DNA from: Pseudomonas sp. SJZ079
GTDB taxonomy: Bacteria; Pseudomonadota; Gammaproteobacteria; Pseudomonadales; Pseudomonadaceae
Length of the DNA: 64,000 nucleotides
Reading direction: 5' to 3'
Assembly (NCBI RefSeq): GCF_007993865.1
Contig: NZ_VIUH01000023.1
Location: 1 to 64,000, forward strand
In this document: positions 17,474 to 26,318 of the stretch, one piece after another
Numbering within the stretch: the first letter of the stretch is position 1
How the letters are laid out: each line of letters opens with the position of its first letter
Notes under the pieces: model-generated
Database searches by the model: none
The model's input: the letters and a program-made list of their open reading frames with translations, nothing else
Told to the model about the DNA's origin: nothing
Position numbers and translations under genes: made by a program

Positions 17474-17764
17474 ATGCTGTTCCACGTAAAGATGACCGTA
17501 AAACTGCCGGTGGATATGGACCCGGCCCGCGCCAGCCAGCTCAAGGCCGACGAGAAGGAACTGGCCCAGCGCCTGCAGCGCGAGGGCGCCTGGCGCCACC
17601 TGTGGCGCATCGCCGGGCACTACGCCAATTACAGCGTGTTCGACCTGCCGAGTGTCGAGGCGCTGCACGACACCCTGATGCAGCTGCCGCTGTTCCCCTA
17701 CATGGATATCGAAATCGACGGCCTGTGCCGCCATCCCTCGTCGATCCATAGCGACGACCGCTAA
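17474..17764 (+). CDS. catC: Muconolactone delta-isomerase
   Basis: Converts muconolactone to beta-ketoadipate enol-lactone, the substrate of PcaD. 96 residues, the exact size of CatC, with the family start MLFHVKMTVKLP and the segment LWRIAGHYANYSVFD. A strong GAGGAGAG ribosome site precedes the ATG. It lies 39 bp after catB and 50 bp before catA. Confidence 0.95.
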   Translation: MLFHVKMTVKLPVDMDPARASQLKADEKELAQRLQREGAWRHLWRIAGHYANYSVFDLPSVEALHDTLMQLPLFPYMDIEIDGLCRHPSSIHSDDR

Positions 17765-17814
17765 GTCGCCAGGCCCTAAGCAGACGCCATAACAACAACT
17801 CGAGGTTAACCGTC

Positions 17815-18753
17815 ATGACTGTAAAAATTTCCCAGACTGCCGAGATTCAGAAGTTCTTCGAAGAAGCCGCTGGCTTCGGCAACGATCAGGGCAGCCCGCG
17901 GGTCAAGCAACTGGTGCTGCGCATCGTCCAGGACGCGGCGAAGATCATCGAAGACCTGCAAGTGAGCGACGACGAATTCTGGACCGCCGTGGACTACCTC
18001 AACCGCCTGGGCGCGCGCAGCGAGTTCGGCCTGCTGGTGCCGGGCCTGGGCCTGGAGCACTTCCTCGACCTGCTGCAGGACGCCAAGGACGCCCAGGCCG
18101 GCCTCAGCGGTGGCACCCCGCGGACCATCGAAGGCCCGCTGTACGTAGCCGGCGCGCCGATCAGCGAAGGTCAGGCGCGGATGGACGACGGCAGCGAGCT
18201 GACCGAGGCCACCGTGATGTTCCTCGAGGGCGTGGTGCGCGACACCGATGGCCAGCCGGTGGCCGGCGCGGTGGTCGACCTGTGGCACGCCAATACCAAG
18301 GGCAACTACTCGTTCTTCGACCAGAGCCAGAGCGAATACAACCTGCGCCGGCGCATCGTCACCGACGCCGAGGGTCGCTACCGCGCGCGCAGCATCGTGC
18401 CGAGCGGCTACGGCTGCGCCCCGGACGGCCCGACCCAGGAGTGCCTGGACCTGCTGGGCCGCCATGGCCAACGTCCGGCGCATATCCACTTCTTCGTCGC
18501 GGCGCCGGGCCACCGCCATCTGACCACCCAGATCAACCTGGATGGTGACCAGTACCTGTGGGACGACTTCGCCTACGCCACCCGCGAAGGCCTGGTCGGT
18601 GCGCTGCGCTTCGTCGAGGACGCGGCGGCGGCCGAGGCGCGTGGGGTGCAGGGGCGCTTCGCCGAGCTGGCGTTCGACTTCCAGTTGCAGAAGGCGCCAG
18701 CGCCGGCGGCCGAGCAGCGCAGCCAGCGTCCACGGGCCTTGCAGGACGCCTGA
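17815..18753 (+). CDS. catA: Catechol 1,2-dioxygenase (intradiol)
   Basis: Cleaves catechol between the hydroxyls to cis,cis-muconate. 312 residues: an N-terminal helical dimerisation domain (about 1-100) and the intradiol dioxygenase core. The four ferric-iron ligands are present: Y165 (KGNYSFFD), Y199 (VPSGYGC), H223 and H225 (PAHIHFF). An Ala/Arg-rich tail beyond about residue 295 is poorly conserved in the family. Last enzyme gene of the catBCA group; two hairpins follow its stop. Confidence 0.95.
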   Translation: MTVKISQTAEIQKFFEEAAGFGNDQGSPRVKQLVLRIVQDAAKIIEDLQVSDDEFWTAVDYLNRLGARSEFGLLVPGLGLEHFLDLLQDAKDAQAGLSGGTPRTIEGPLYVAGAPISEGQARMDDGSELTEATVMFLEGVVRDTDGQPVAGAVVDLWHANTKGNYSFFDQSQSEYNLRRRIVTDAEGRYRARSIVPSGYGCAPDGPTQECLDLLGRHGQRPAHIHFFVAAPGHRHLTTQINLDGDQYLWDDFAYATREGLVGALRFVEDAAAAEARGVQGRFAELAFDFQLQKAPAPAAEQRSQRPRALQDA

Positions 18754-18759
18754 AGGGCA

Positions 18760-18840
18760 GGGTGGATGACGCGGTTTTCATCCACCCACACCCAGCGCCA
18801 GAGACCTCGGGAGGCTGGTTAAAGCGCCAGCCACCCGAGG
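18760..18840. repeat. Tandem stem-loops between catA and benE
   Basis: First hairpin: GGGTGGATGA (18760-18769) with TCATCCACCC (18778-18787), a perfect 10-bp stem. Second hairpin: CCTCGGGAGGCTGG (18805-18818) with CCAGCCACCCGAGG (18827-18840), 14 bp with one mismatch. There is no U-run, so partial termination or transcript processing between catA and benE is more likely than full termination. Confidence 0.65.
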
Positions 18841-18918
18841 ACTCCCTGCTTCATCCATAACAACAGCGATCCGGGTTTATCACCACGGATGGCGAGCTGC
18901 GCCCTGCGGCGAGGTCTT

Positions 18919-20133
18919 ATGAAAGCCTTGTTCCACGATTTGTCCCTGTCCGCCCTGGTGGCGGGCTGTATCGCCACGCTGATTTCCTACGCCGGGCCGC
19001 TGGTGATCATCTTCCAGGCGGCCGACAGCGCCGGCCTGTCCCACGCGGTGCTGACGTCCTGGGTCTGGGCGATTTCCATCGGCAGCGCCGTGCTCGGCAT
19101 CGGCCTGAGCCTGCGTTACCGGGTGCCGCTGGTCATCGCCTGGTCGGCTCCCGGCTCGGCGCTGCTGGTTTCGCTGCTGCCGCAGATCAGCCTGAACGAG
19201 GCGGTCGGCGCCTATCTGGTGGCCAACCTGATCATCCTGCTGGTCGGCCTGTCCGGCGCCTTCGACCGCATCATCGGCCGCCTGCCGCCGGCGATCTCCG
19301 CGGCCATGCTGGCCGGCATCCTGTTCAGTTTCGGTACCGGTCTGTTCGTCTCGCTGCAGAGCCAGCCCTTGCTGGTGCTGGCGATGTTCGCCACCTACCT
19401 GGTTGTCAAACGTCTGTTGCCGCGTTACGCGGTAATGGCGGTGCTGCTGGTCGGCTGCCTGATTGCCCTGGTCAGCGGCGAACTGCACGGCGAGGCGCTG
19501 GTGATCGGCCTGGCCATGCCGCTGTGGATCACCCCGCAGTTCAGCCTGGCCGCGACCCTGAACATCGCCTTGCCGCTGGTGATGGTGGCCCTGACCGGGC
19601 AATTCGTGCCCGGCATGGCGGTGCTGCGTAACGACGGCTACCAGACTCCGGCCAGCCCCCTCATCAGTGCCAGTGCAACAGCCAGTCTGCTGCTGGCGCC
19701 ATTCGGCTGTCACGGTTTGAACCTGGCGGCGATCACCGCGGCCATCTGCACCGGCCGCGAGGCCCATGAGGACCCGCGTAAACGCTATGTGGCCGGCGTT
19801 GCCGGCGGCCTCTGCTACCTGCTGCTGGGGCTGTTCGGCGCCACTTTGGTGTCGCTGTTCAGCGCCTTGCCCAAAGAGCTGATCGCGGCACTGGCCGGGC
19901 TGGCGTTGTTCGGCGCCATCGGCGGTTCGCTGGCCAGCGCCATGGCGGCGCCGAACGACCGCGAGGCGGCGCTGATCACCTTCCTGGTCACGGCCTCGGG
20001 CATGTCCTTTCTCGGCCTGTCGGCGGCGTTCTGGGGACTGATCTTCGGCATCGCCGCTCATCTGCTGTTGAGCGCACGGCGCACTGAGCGCCGCCAGGTC
20101 GAGCCACTCGGCGAACGGGAGGTGGCGCGCTAA
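18919..20133 (+). CDS. benE: BenE-type benzoate/H+ symporter
   Basis: Inner-membrane benzoate carrier of the BenE family, 404 residues, about 12 hydrophobic segments. Family segments include AWSAPGSALL near residue 80 and APFGCHGLNLAAITAAICTG in the second half. The ATG at 18919 (MKALFHDLSLSALVAG) has GAGG 5 nt upstream; the ATG at 18889 lacks one. A second benzoate permease besides benK. Confidence 0.92.
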   Translation: MKALFHDLSLSALVAGCIATLISYAGPLVIIFQAADSAGLSHAVLTSWVWAISIGSAVLGIGLSLRYRVPLVIAWSAPGSALLVSLLPQISLNEAVGAYLVANLIILLVGLSGAFDRIIGRLPPAISAAMLAGILFSFGTGLFVSLQSQPLLVLAMFATYLVVKRLLPRYAVMAVLLVGCLIALVSGELHGEALVIGLAMPLWITPQFSLAATLNIALPLVMVALTGQFVPGMAVLRNDGYQTPASPLISASATASLLLAPFGCHGLNLAAITAAICTGREAHEDPRKRYVAGVAGGLCYLLLGLFGATLVSLFSALPKELIAALAGLALFGAIGGSLASAMAAPNDREAALITFLVTASGMSFLGLSAAFWGLIFGIAAHLLLSARRTERRQVEPLGEREVAR

Positions 20134-20277
20134 GCAACCCGTTTTATCGGTTATTGCCGCTCTGCCTGGGGGAGACCGGGGCAGGGCGGGGGTAAGGCCA
20201 CCCGCTTGCGTTGCCGCGCCTCGTTGCCGGCAAGGGTGGAAGTCAACATCACTACAACAACTACAAAGAGTGAAACG

Positions 20278-21567
20278 ATGAAGCAATCAAACCCTGTATC
20301 TCGTGCATTGCGTGCCCCCTTGGCCCTGGCTGTCGCCCTGGCCTTGCCTTCGACCCTGATGGCGGCCGAAGGCGGCTTTCTCGCAGACAGCACCGCGACC
20401 CTCACCGCGCGCAACTACTACTTCAGCCGCGACTACTCAGGCATTGTTGGGCCTAACCAGCAGTCCAAGGCCGAGGAGTGGGCCCAGGGCTTTATCCTCA
20501 ACTTCAAGTCCGGCTACACCCCGGGCACGGTCGGCTTCGGCCTGGATGCCGTGGGCCTGCTCGGCCTCAAGCTCGACAGCAGCCGTGACCGCGTCAATAC
20601 CGGCCTGCTGCCAGTAACCGACGAGGGCAAAGCAGCCGATGACTACAGCCGTCTGGGCGCGGCGCTGAAGGTCAAACTGTCGAAGACCGAGCTGAAGATC
20701 GGCGAGCTGCAGCCCATGCTGCCGGTGCTGTATTTCGGCGATATCCGCCTGCTGCCGCCGACCTACCAGGGCGCGAGCATCGTTTCCAACGAGATCGCCG
20801 GATTGACCCTGCAAGGCGGTCAGTTGCGCTCCACCAGCCTGCGCAATGAGGCTGGCGACGGCGAGCTCGGCGCCATGGTCGGCTTCGTCCCGCGCCGCCA
20901 GGCCGGCCAGTTGGTCACCACTGACCGCTTTAACTACGCCGGTGCCGACTATGCCTTCAACGACAATCGCACTGCGGTCGGTGCCTGGTACTCCCAGTTG
21001 GAAGATATCTACAACCAGCGCTATTTCAGCCTCAAACACAGCGAACCGGTCGGCGACTGGGTGCTCGGTGCCAGCCTCGGCTACTTCGACTCGGCCGAGG
21101 ACGGCGAGCAGCTGATCGGCAAGCTGGACAACCAGGCGGCGTTCTCCCTGCTGTCGGCCAAGTACGGCGGCCATACCGTCTACCTCGGCTACCAGGCAAT
21201 GTTCGGCGACGACGGCCTGCCGCGGGTGTTCGCCAACGTCAGCCCGCTGGGCAACGAGGTGCCGACCTACGCGTTCGACGCAGCCGACGAGCGCTCCTGG
21301 CAGGCGCGCTACGACTACGACTTCGCCGCCCTGGGCGCGCCGGGCCTGGTGGCCGGGGTGCGCTACATCAAGGGTGACAACGTCGACACCGGCCGCGGCT
21401 TCGAGGGCAAGGAGTGGGAGCGCGACCTGGACATCGGCTACGTGGTGCAGAGCGGCTCGCTCAAGGGCCTGGGCGTGAAAGTGCGCAACGTCACCGCGCG
21501 CTCCAACTACCGCAGCGACGTCGACGAGAACCGGCTGATTTTCAATTACACCTGGAACCTGCTCTGA
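20278..21567 (+). CDS. benF: BenF-like OprD-family outer-membrane porin
   Basis: Substrate-specific channel for aromatic acids across the outer membrane. 429 residues with a signal peptide cleaved after ALPSTLMAAEG (about residue 25). The pattern of alternating short beta strands is typical of OprD, and the C-terminus NRLIFNYTWNLL is a beta-barrel end. The OprD opening FLADSTATLTARNYYFSRDY is present. It lies directly after benE, as in other Pseudomonas ben clusters. Start chosen at 20278 because an AAAGAG site precedes it and the signal peptide begins there. Confidence 0.9.
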   Translation: MKQSNPVSRALRAPLALAVALALPSTLMAAEGGFLADSTATLTARNYYFSRDYSGIVGPNQQSKAEEWAQGFILNFKSGYTPGTVGFGLDAVGLLGLKLDSSRDRVNTGLLPVTDEGKAADDYSRLGAALKVKLSKTELKIGELQPMLPVLYFGDIRLLPPTYQGASIVSNEIAGLTLQGGQLRSTSLRNEAGDGELGAMVGFVPRRQAGQLVTTDRFNYAGADYAFNDNRTAVGAWYSQLEDIYNQRYFSLKHSEPVGDWVLGASLGYFDSAEDGEQLIGKLDNQAAFSLLSAKYGGHTVYLGYQAMFGDDGLPRVFANVSPLGNEVPTYAFDAADERSWQARYDYDFAALGAPGLVAGVRYIKGDNVDTGRGFEGKEWERDLDIGYVVQSGSLKGLGVKVRNVTARSNYRSDVDENRLIFNYTWNLL

Positions 21568-21654
21568 CGCCCGGCGCCGCTCCGGCCAGCTCGTCGGCGC
21601 GGCGCAACGGAGACCCGTTACATCCCGATAACCTTGCGAACCTGGATAACCACG

Positions 21655-22827
21655 ATGAACAACTATAAGAAAATCGCTTCCACCCTCAGCTCTGCCGCCT
21701 TCACCCTGGCCCTGTTCGGCAATGCGCAGGCCGCCGACCCAGTCAAGGTCGGCCTGTTGCTGCCCTACACCGGCACCTATGCGGCCCTCGGCGAGGCCAT
21801 CACCAACGGCATGAAGATGGCCATCGAGCAGCAGGGCGGCCAACTCGGTGGGCGCCCGGTGGAGTACGTCAGCGTCGACAGCGAAGCCAACCCGGGCAAG
21901 GCGGTGCCGAACATGCAGAAGCTGGTCGACGGCGCCAAGGTCGACGTGGTGGTCGGGCCGGTGCATTCCGGGGTCGGCATGGGCGCGGTCAAGGTCGCCC
22001 GTGACAGCGGCGTGCCGCTGATCATCCCGAATGCCGGCTTTAACGCCGCCACCGGCCCGCTGTGCGCGCCGAACATCTTCCGCACCTCGTTTACCTCCTG
22101 GCAGACCGCCTACCCGATGGGCCAGGTGGCCGCCGACAAGGGCTACAAGAACATCGTCACCGTGGCCTGGCGCTATGGCTTCGGCACCGAATCGGTGGAG
22201 GGCTTCAAGGAAGGCTTCGAGAAGGCCGGCGGCACCGTCAGCAAGGAAATCTACGTGCCGTTTCCAGACGTCGAGTTCCAGTCGCAGCTGACCGAAATCG
22301 CCGCGCTGAAGCCGGACGCGGTGTTCGTCTTCTTCGCCGGTGGCGGCGCCGCCAAGTTCGTCCAGGACTACGCCGCCGCGGGTCTGCAGGGCAAGATCCC
22401 GCTGCTCGGTTCGGGCTTCCTCACCGAGGGCACCCTGGCCGCGCAAGGCCAGGCCGCCGAAGGGGTGCTGACCACACTGCACTACGCCGACAGCCTGGAC
22501 ACCGAGCAGAACCGTAGCTTCCGTGACGCCTATCGCCAGCAGTTCGGCAAGGAGGCGGACATCTACGCGGTGCAGGGTTTCGACACTGGCCTGCTGCTGG
22601 CCCAGTCGCTGCAACAGGTAGCCGGCAACACCGAGGACCGCGACGCCTGGATCGCCGCCATGAGCCAGGCGCACATCGCCAGCCCACGCGGCGACTGGAG
22701 CTTCTCCAAGGCGCATAACCCGGTGCAGAACGTCTACCTGCGCGAGGTGCGTGACGGCGCCAACCACGTGGCCAGCATCGCGGCCACGGCCCTGGCCGAT
22801 CCGGCGCCAGGCTGCAAGCTGCAGTAA
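21655..22827 (+). CDS. ABC transporter solute-binding protein (LivJ-like, probably aromatic acid)
   Basis: Type I periplasmic binding protein of 390 residues. Signal peptide MNNYKKIASTLSSAAFTLAL ends at NAQA, then DPVKVGLLLPYTGTYAALGE, the standard Peripla_BP_6 opening. The terminal GCKLQ recalls the GCKM ending of ABC binding proteins for benzoate-type acids, so an aromatic ligand is inferred from sequence and from position between benF and pcaI. It heads a cluster with two permease and two ATPase genes. An upstream TTG in frame is less likely than the ATG at 21655. Confidence 0.85.
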   Translation: MNNYKKIASTLSSAAFTLALFGNAQAADPVKVGLLLPYTGTYAALGEAITNGMKMAIEQQGGQLGGRPVEYVSVDSEANPGKAVPNMQKLVDGAKVDVVVGPVHSGVGMGAVKVARDSGVPLIIPNAGFNAATGPLCAPNIFRTSFTSWQTAYPMGQVAADKGYKNIVTVAWRYGFGTESVEGFKEGFEKAGGTVSKEIYVPFPDVEFQSQLTEIAALKPDAVFVFFAGGGAAKFVQDYAAAGLQGKIPLLGSGFLTEGTLAAQGQAAEGVLTTLHYADSLDTEQNRSFRDAYRQQFGKEADIYAVQGFDTGLLLAQSLQQVAGNTEDRDAWIAAMSQAHIASPRGDWSFSKAHNPVQNVYLREVRDGANHVASIAATALADPAPGCKLQ

Positions 22828-22902
22828 GCGTCCCGGCCTCCGCCCGCGCCGCGCCATGAGCGCGTGCGCGGGCGGTTCACTCGTCTACGCCAGGTACTCC
22901 CG

Positions 22903-23763
22903 ATGGATTTCTCCACTGTTCTCATCCAGACCCTGAACGGTCTGCAGTACGGCCTGCTGCTGTTCCTCATCGCCAGCGGCCTGACCCTGATCTTCGGCAT
23001 CATGCAGATCATCAACCTGGCCCACGGCGCCCTCTACATGGTCGGCGCCTACCTGGCCTTCTGGTTGACTGCACTGACCGGCAACCTGTTTCTCGCCATC
23101 CTCCTCGGCCTGCCGCTGGCGGCGCTGCTCGGGGTGCTGATCGAACGCTTCCTGATGCAGGCGCTGTACCGCCGCGACCACCTCGACCAGGTGCTGATGA
23201 CCTTCGGCATGATCCTGGTGATCGACTCGCTGCGCAGCATCGCCTGGGGCAACGACGTCCACAGCGTGGCGATTCCGGCGTTGCTGGAGGGCTCGATCCA
23301 GCTCACCGAAACCCTCGAATACCCGGTCTACCGGCTGTTCATTTCCGCGGTCTGCGGGCTGATCGCCCTGGCCATGTACTGGGTGCTGCAGCGCACCCGG
23401 CTGGGCATCGTCATCCGTGGCGGCGCCAGCAACCGCGAGATGGTCCAGGGTCTGGGCATCAACATCCGGGTCATCTACAGCCTGGTGTTCGCCGCCGGCA
23501 CGGCGCTCACCGCCTTCGCCGGGATGATCGCCGCGCCGGTGTCCTCGGTGTATCCGGGCATGGGCAACCAGATCCTCATCATCGCCTTCGTGGTGGTGGT
23601 GATCGGCGGCCTCGGCTCGATTCGCGGCGCCTTCCTCGCCGCGCTGCTGGTCGGCCTGACCGCCACCTGGGGCGCGGTGCTGGTGCCCGAGTACGCGGGC
23701 ATGGCGATCTACCTGCTGATGGCCGTCGTGCTGCTGTTCAAACCGCGCGGGCTGTTCGCCTGA
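22903..23763 (+). CDS. ABC transporter permease (LivH-like)
   Basis: Inner-membrane permease of the HAAT family, 286 residues from the ATG at 22903 (MDFSTVLIQTLNGLQYGLLL). About eight hydrophobic helices, and the LivH signatures GLTLIFGIMQIINLAHGA and VVVVIGGLGSIRGAFLAALL. A start 39 nt earlier is open but would add a charged, non-family extension. Pairs with the next gene to form the channel. Confidence 0.88.
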   Translation: MDFSTVLIQTLNGLQYGLLLFLIASGLTLIFGIMQIINLAHGALYMVGAYLAFWLTALTGNLFLAILLGLPLAALLGVLIERFLMQALYRRDHLDQVLMTFGMILVIDSLRSIAWGNDVHSVAIPALLEGSIQLTETLEYPVYRLFISAVCGLIALAMYWVLQRTRLGIVIRGGASNREMVQGLGINIRVIYSLVFAAGTALTAFAGMIAAPVSSVYPGMGNQILIIAFVVVVIGGLGSIRGAFLAALLVGLTATWGAVLVPEYAGMAIYLLMAVVLLFKPRGLFA

Positions 23764-23789
23764 CACCTGCCCTTCGGAGGATATGCACC

Positions 23790-24830
23790 ATGCGTCCCTT
23801 ACCCCGCACCATCAGCTACCTGCTGTTGCTCTTGACCCTGCTGCTGGCCGCTTTTCCGCTGTTCGGCGAGAGCCTCAGCGGCGAGCAGCACAGCTACCAC
23901 CTGCAGCAACTGACCCACATCATGATCCTCGCCATCGTCGCCCTCAGCCTCGACCTGCTGGTCGGCGTGACCGGCATGGTCAGCCTGGCCCAGGCGGCGT
24001 TCTTCGGTATCGCCGGCTACAGCCTGGTGCTGTTCGCTCCGGAGTTCGAGGCGGTGAACTTCTGGCTGGCCCTGGCGCTGTGCCTGGCGCTCAGCGCCGC
24101 CGCTGCGCTGCTGATGGGCCTGTTGATCATCCGCACCTCGGGGATCTTCTTCATCATGGCGACCATCGCCTTCTCGCAGATGCTCTACTACCTGTTCCAC
24201 GACTCGGCCTTCGCCGGCGGCTCGGATGGCATCTACCTGTTCCTCAAACCCGAGGTGGCCATCGCCGGGGTGCAGCTGCTCGACCTGGAGAACCCGCGCA
24301 GCCTGTTCTACCTGGTGCTCGGCTCGCTGGTACTGCTCTACCTGCTGCTGCGCACTTGCCTGCGCGCGCCGTTCGGCCGGGTGCTGCTGGGCATCAAGCA
24401 CAACGAGGACAGGGTCCGTTCCATGGGCTACAACCCGTTGTTCTACAAACTGGCGGCCTTCGTCATCGCCGGCACCATCGCCGGTTACGCTGGCATGCTC
24501 TCGGCCACTCAGTACGGCTTCGTCAGCCCCGGCCAGGTCAGTTGGCAGCTCTCGGCCCATGCCCTGGTGATGGTCATTCTCGGCGGCATGGGCAGCCTGT
24601 TCGGCCCCATTCTCGGCGCCTTCGCCTTCGAAGGCCTGCACCAGCTGTTCGCCGGGCTGACCCCGCATTGGGAGCTGCCCATGGGCCTGGTGGTGATCGC
24701 CATGGTCCTGCTGTTGCCGCGCGGCATCGCCGGGCTGCTGTTGCAGCTGTGCAGTGCGCGCAAAGCCAAGCCCGCCGACGACGCGGCGCTGTCCACTGCC
24801 GTCACGGTGAACAAGGAGACCGGTGTATGA
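23790..24830 (+). CDS. ABC transporter permease (LivM-like)
   Basis: Second channel subunit, 346 residues, about ten hydrophobic segments. Contains LDLLVGVTGMVSLAQAAFFG and the conserved VILGGMGSLFGPILGAF loop of LivM proteins. GGAGG stands 7 nt before the ATG. Its stop overlaps the start of the first ATPase gene by 4 nt. Confidence 0.88.
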   Translation: MRPLPRTISYLLLLLTLLLAAFPLFGESLSGEQHSYHLQQLTHIMILAIVALSLDLLVGVTGMVSLAQAAFFGIAGYSLVLFAPEFEAVNFWLALALCLALSAAAALLMGLLIIRTSGIFFIMATIAFSQMLYYLFHDSAFAGGSDGIYLFLKPEVAIAGVQLLDLENPRSLFYLVLGSLVLLYLLLRTCLRAPFGRVLLGIKHNEDRVRSMGYNPLFYKLAAFVIAGTIAGYAGMLSATQYGFVSPGQVSWQLSAHALVMVILGGMGSLFGPILGAFAFEGLHQLFAGLTPHWELPMGLVVIAMVLLLPRGIAGLLLQLCSARKAKPADDAALSTAVTVNKETGV

Positions 24831-25585
24831 CTGCCTACGTTCTACAAACCCAGGGGCTGAGCAAGGCGTTCGGCGGCCTGCGCGCGGTCAGCGATATCTC
24901 ATTGTCCGTCGCGCCCTGCGAGGTGCACGCGATCATCGGCCCCAACGGCGCCGGCAAGAGCACCATGGTCAACCTGCTGTCCGGCCACCTCAAGCCCAGC
25001 GCCGGGCAGATTCTGTTTCACGGCCGCGACATCACCGGCCTGGCACCCAACCGTGTGTCGCACCTGGGCATCGGCCGCAGCTTCCAACGCACCAATATCT
25101 TCCCCAGTTTCACCTGCCTGGAAAACTGCTGGCTGGCCGCACAATCGCGGTTGAAGAACTCCTTCCGCTTCTTCCGTCGCTGCGAGGCCTACGCCGAGGT
25201 GCGCGAGCGCGCCGAACGGGCGCTGGAACTCTGCGGCCTGGCCCGGCACCGCGACACCCTGGCCGATGCCTTGAGCTACGGCGAACAGCGCCAGCTAGAG
25301 ATCGGCATGGTGCTGGCCACCGAACCGAGCTTCCTGTTGCTCGACGAGCCCATGGCCGGCATGGGCAAGGACGAGTCGGCGCGGGTGGTCGAGCTGCTGG
25401 CAAGGCTATCGAAGCAGTACGCCATGGTCCTGGTCGAGCACGACATGGACGCGGTGTTCAGCATCGCCCACCGCCTGACGGTGATGGTCAACGGCGAAAT
25501 GCTGGCCAGCGGTCCGCTGGACCAGGTGCGCAACGATCCGGCGGTACAGCAGGCCTATCTGGGCGACGGCGAGGAGCAATTCTGA
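24827..25585 (+). CDS. ABC transporter ATPase (LivG-like)
   Basis: Nucleotide-binding subunit of 252 residues: Walker A GPNGAGKS (about 40-47), signature LSYGEQRQLEIG, Walker B LLLDEPMAGM and the following H-loop (VLVEHDMDAVF). Signature starts LSYGE instead of LSGGE, common in LivG. Overlaps the permease stop (ATGA) and the next ATPase start, so the genes are translationally coupled. Confidence 0.9.
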   Translation: MTAYVLQTQGLSKAFGGLRAVSDISLSVAPCEVHAIIGPNGAGKSTMVNLLSGHLKPSAGQILFHGRDITGLAPNRVSHLGIGRSFQRTNIFPSFTCLENCWLAAQSRLKNSFRFFRRCEAYAEVRERAERALELCGLARHRDTLADALSYGEQRQLEIGMVLATEPSFLLLDEPMAGMGKDESARVVELLARLSKQYAMVLVEHDMDAVFSIAHRLTVMVNGEMLASGPLDQVRNDPAVQQAYLGDGEEQF

Positions 25586-26301
25586 TGAGTACACAAGCCC
25601 TGGTGCAGGCTACGGGCCTGCACACTTACTACGGCAACAGCCACGTCCTGCATGGCGTCGACCTGCAGATCCAGCCGGGCGAGACCCTGGCGCTGATGGG
25701 CCGCAATGGCATGGGCAAGAGCACCACCATCCGCTCACTGCTCGGCCTGACGCCGGCGCGCCGCGGCGAGGTGCTGATTCGCGGCGAGCGCTGCAGCGGC
25801 CGCGCCACCCACCAGATCATCCGCCGCGGCATCGGCTACGTGCCGGAGGGGCGGGGCATGTTCCCCAACCTGAGCGTGCGCGAGAGCCTGATCATGGCCG
25901 CCCGGCCAGGTCTGGACGGGCGCCGCGACTGGGACCTGGAACGGGTGCTGGAGACCTTCCCGCGCCTGGCCGAGCGCTTCGCTCATCTGACCGGCAACCT
26001 CTCCGGCGGCGAGCAGCAGATGGTGGCGATCGGTCGCGCACTGATGACCAACCCCGAGCTGATGATTCTCGACGAGGCCACCGAGGGTCTGGCGCCGTTG
26101 ATCCGCAAAGAGATCTGGCAGGTGATCCGCCTGATCAAGGCCAGCGGCATCGCCACCCTGGTGGTGGACAAGAACGTCAACGTGCTGCTCGACCTGACCG
26201 ATCGCAGCATGATCATGGTCAAGGGCCGGGTGGTCTACGACGGGCCCAGCGCCGAGCTGAAGAGCCAGCCGGAAATACTCCAGACTCATATCGGCCTGTG
26301 A
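25585..26301 (+). CDS. ABC transporter ATPase (LivF-like)
   Basis: Second ATPase, 238 residues: Walker A GRNGMGKST, signature LSGGEQQMVAIGRAL, Walker B LMILDEATEGL. The switch region reads VVDKNVNVLLDL: the usual H-loop His (VEQN/VEHN context in LivF) is replaced by a DKN sequence. That is seen in other LivF proteins with Q or N, so activity is not excluded. Starts on the last base of the preceding stop. Confidence 0.88.
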   Translation: MSTQALVQATGLHTYYGNSHVLHGVDLQIQPGETLALMGRNGMGKSTTIRSLLGLTPARRGEVLIRGERCSGRATHQIIRRGIGYVPEGRGMFPNLSVRESLIMAARPGLDGRRDWDLERVLETFPRLAERFAHLTGNLSGGEQQMVAIGRALMTNPELMILDEATEGLAPLIRKEIWQVIRLIKASGIATLVVDKNVNVLLDLTDRSMIMVKGRVVYDGPSAELKSQPEILQTHIGL

Positions 26302-26318
26302 GGCCAGGGAACCCGAAC

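Noticed and set aside
20437..22857. 806-codon minus-strand frame
   Set aside because: Antisense to benF and the ABC binding protein, without recognisable domain.
23783..25585. 600-codon plus frame over the LivM gene
   Set aside because: Its first part is an Arg/Pro-rich out-of-frame reading of LivM; only the last 252 codons, starting at 24827, are the real LivG ATPase.
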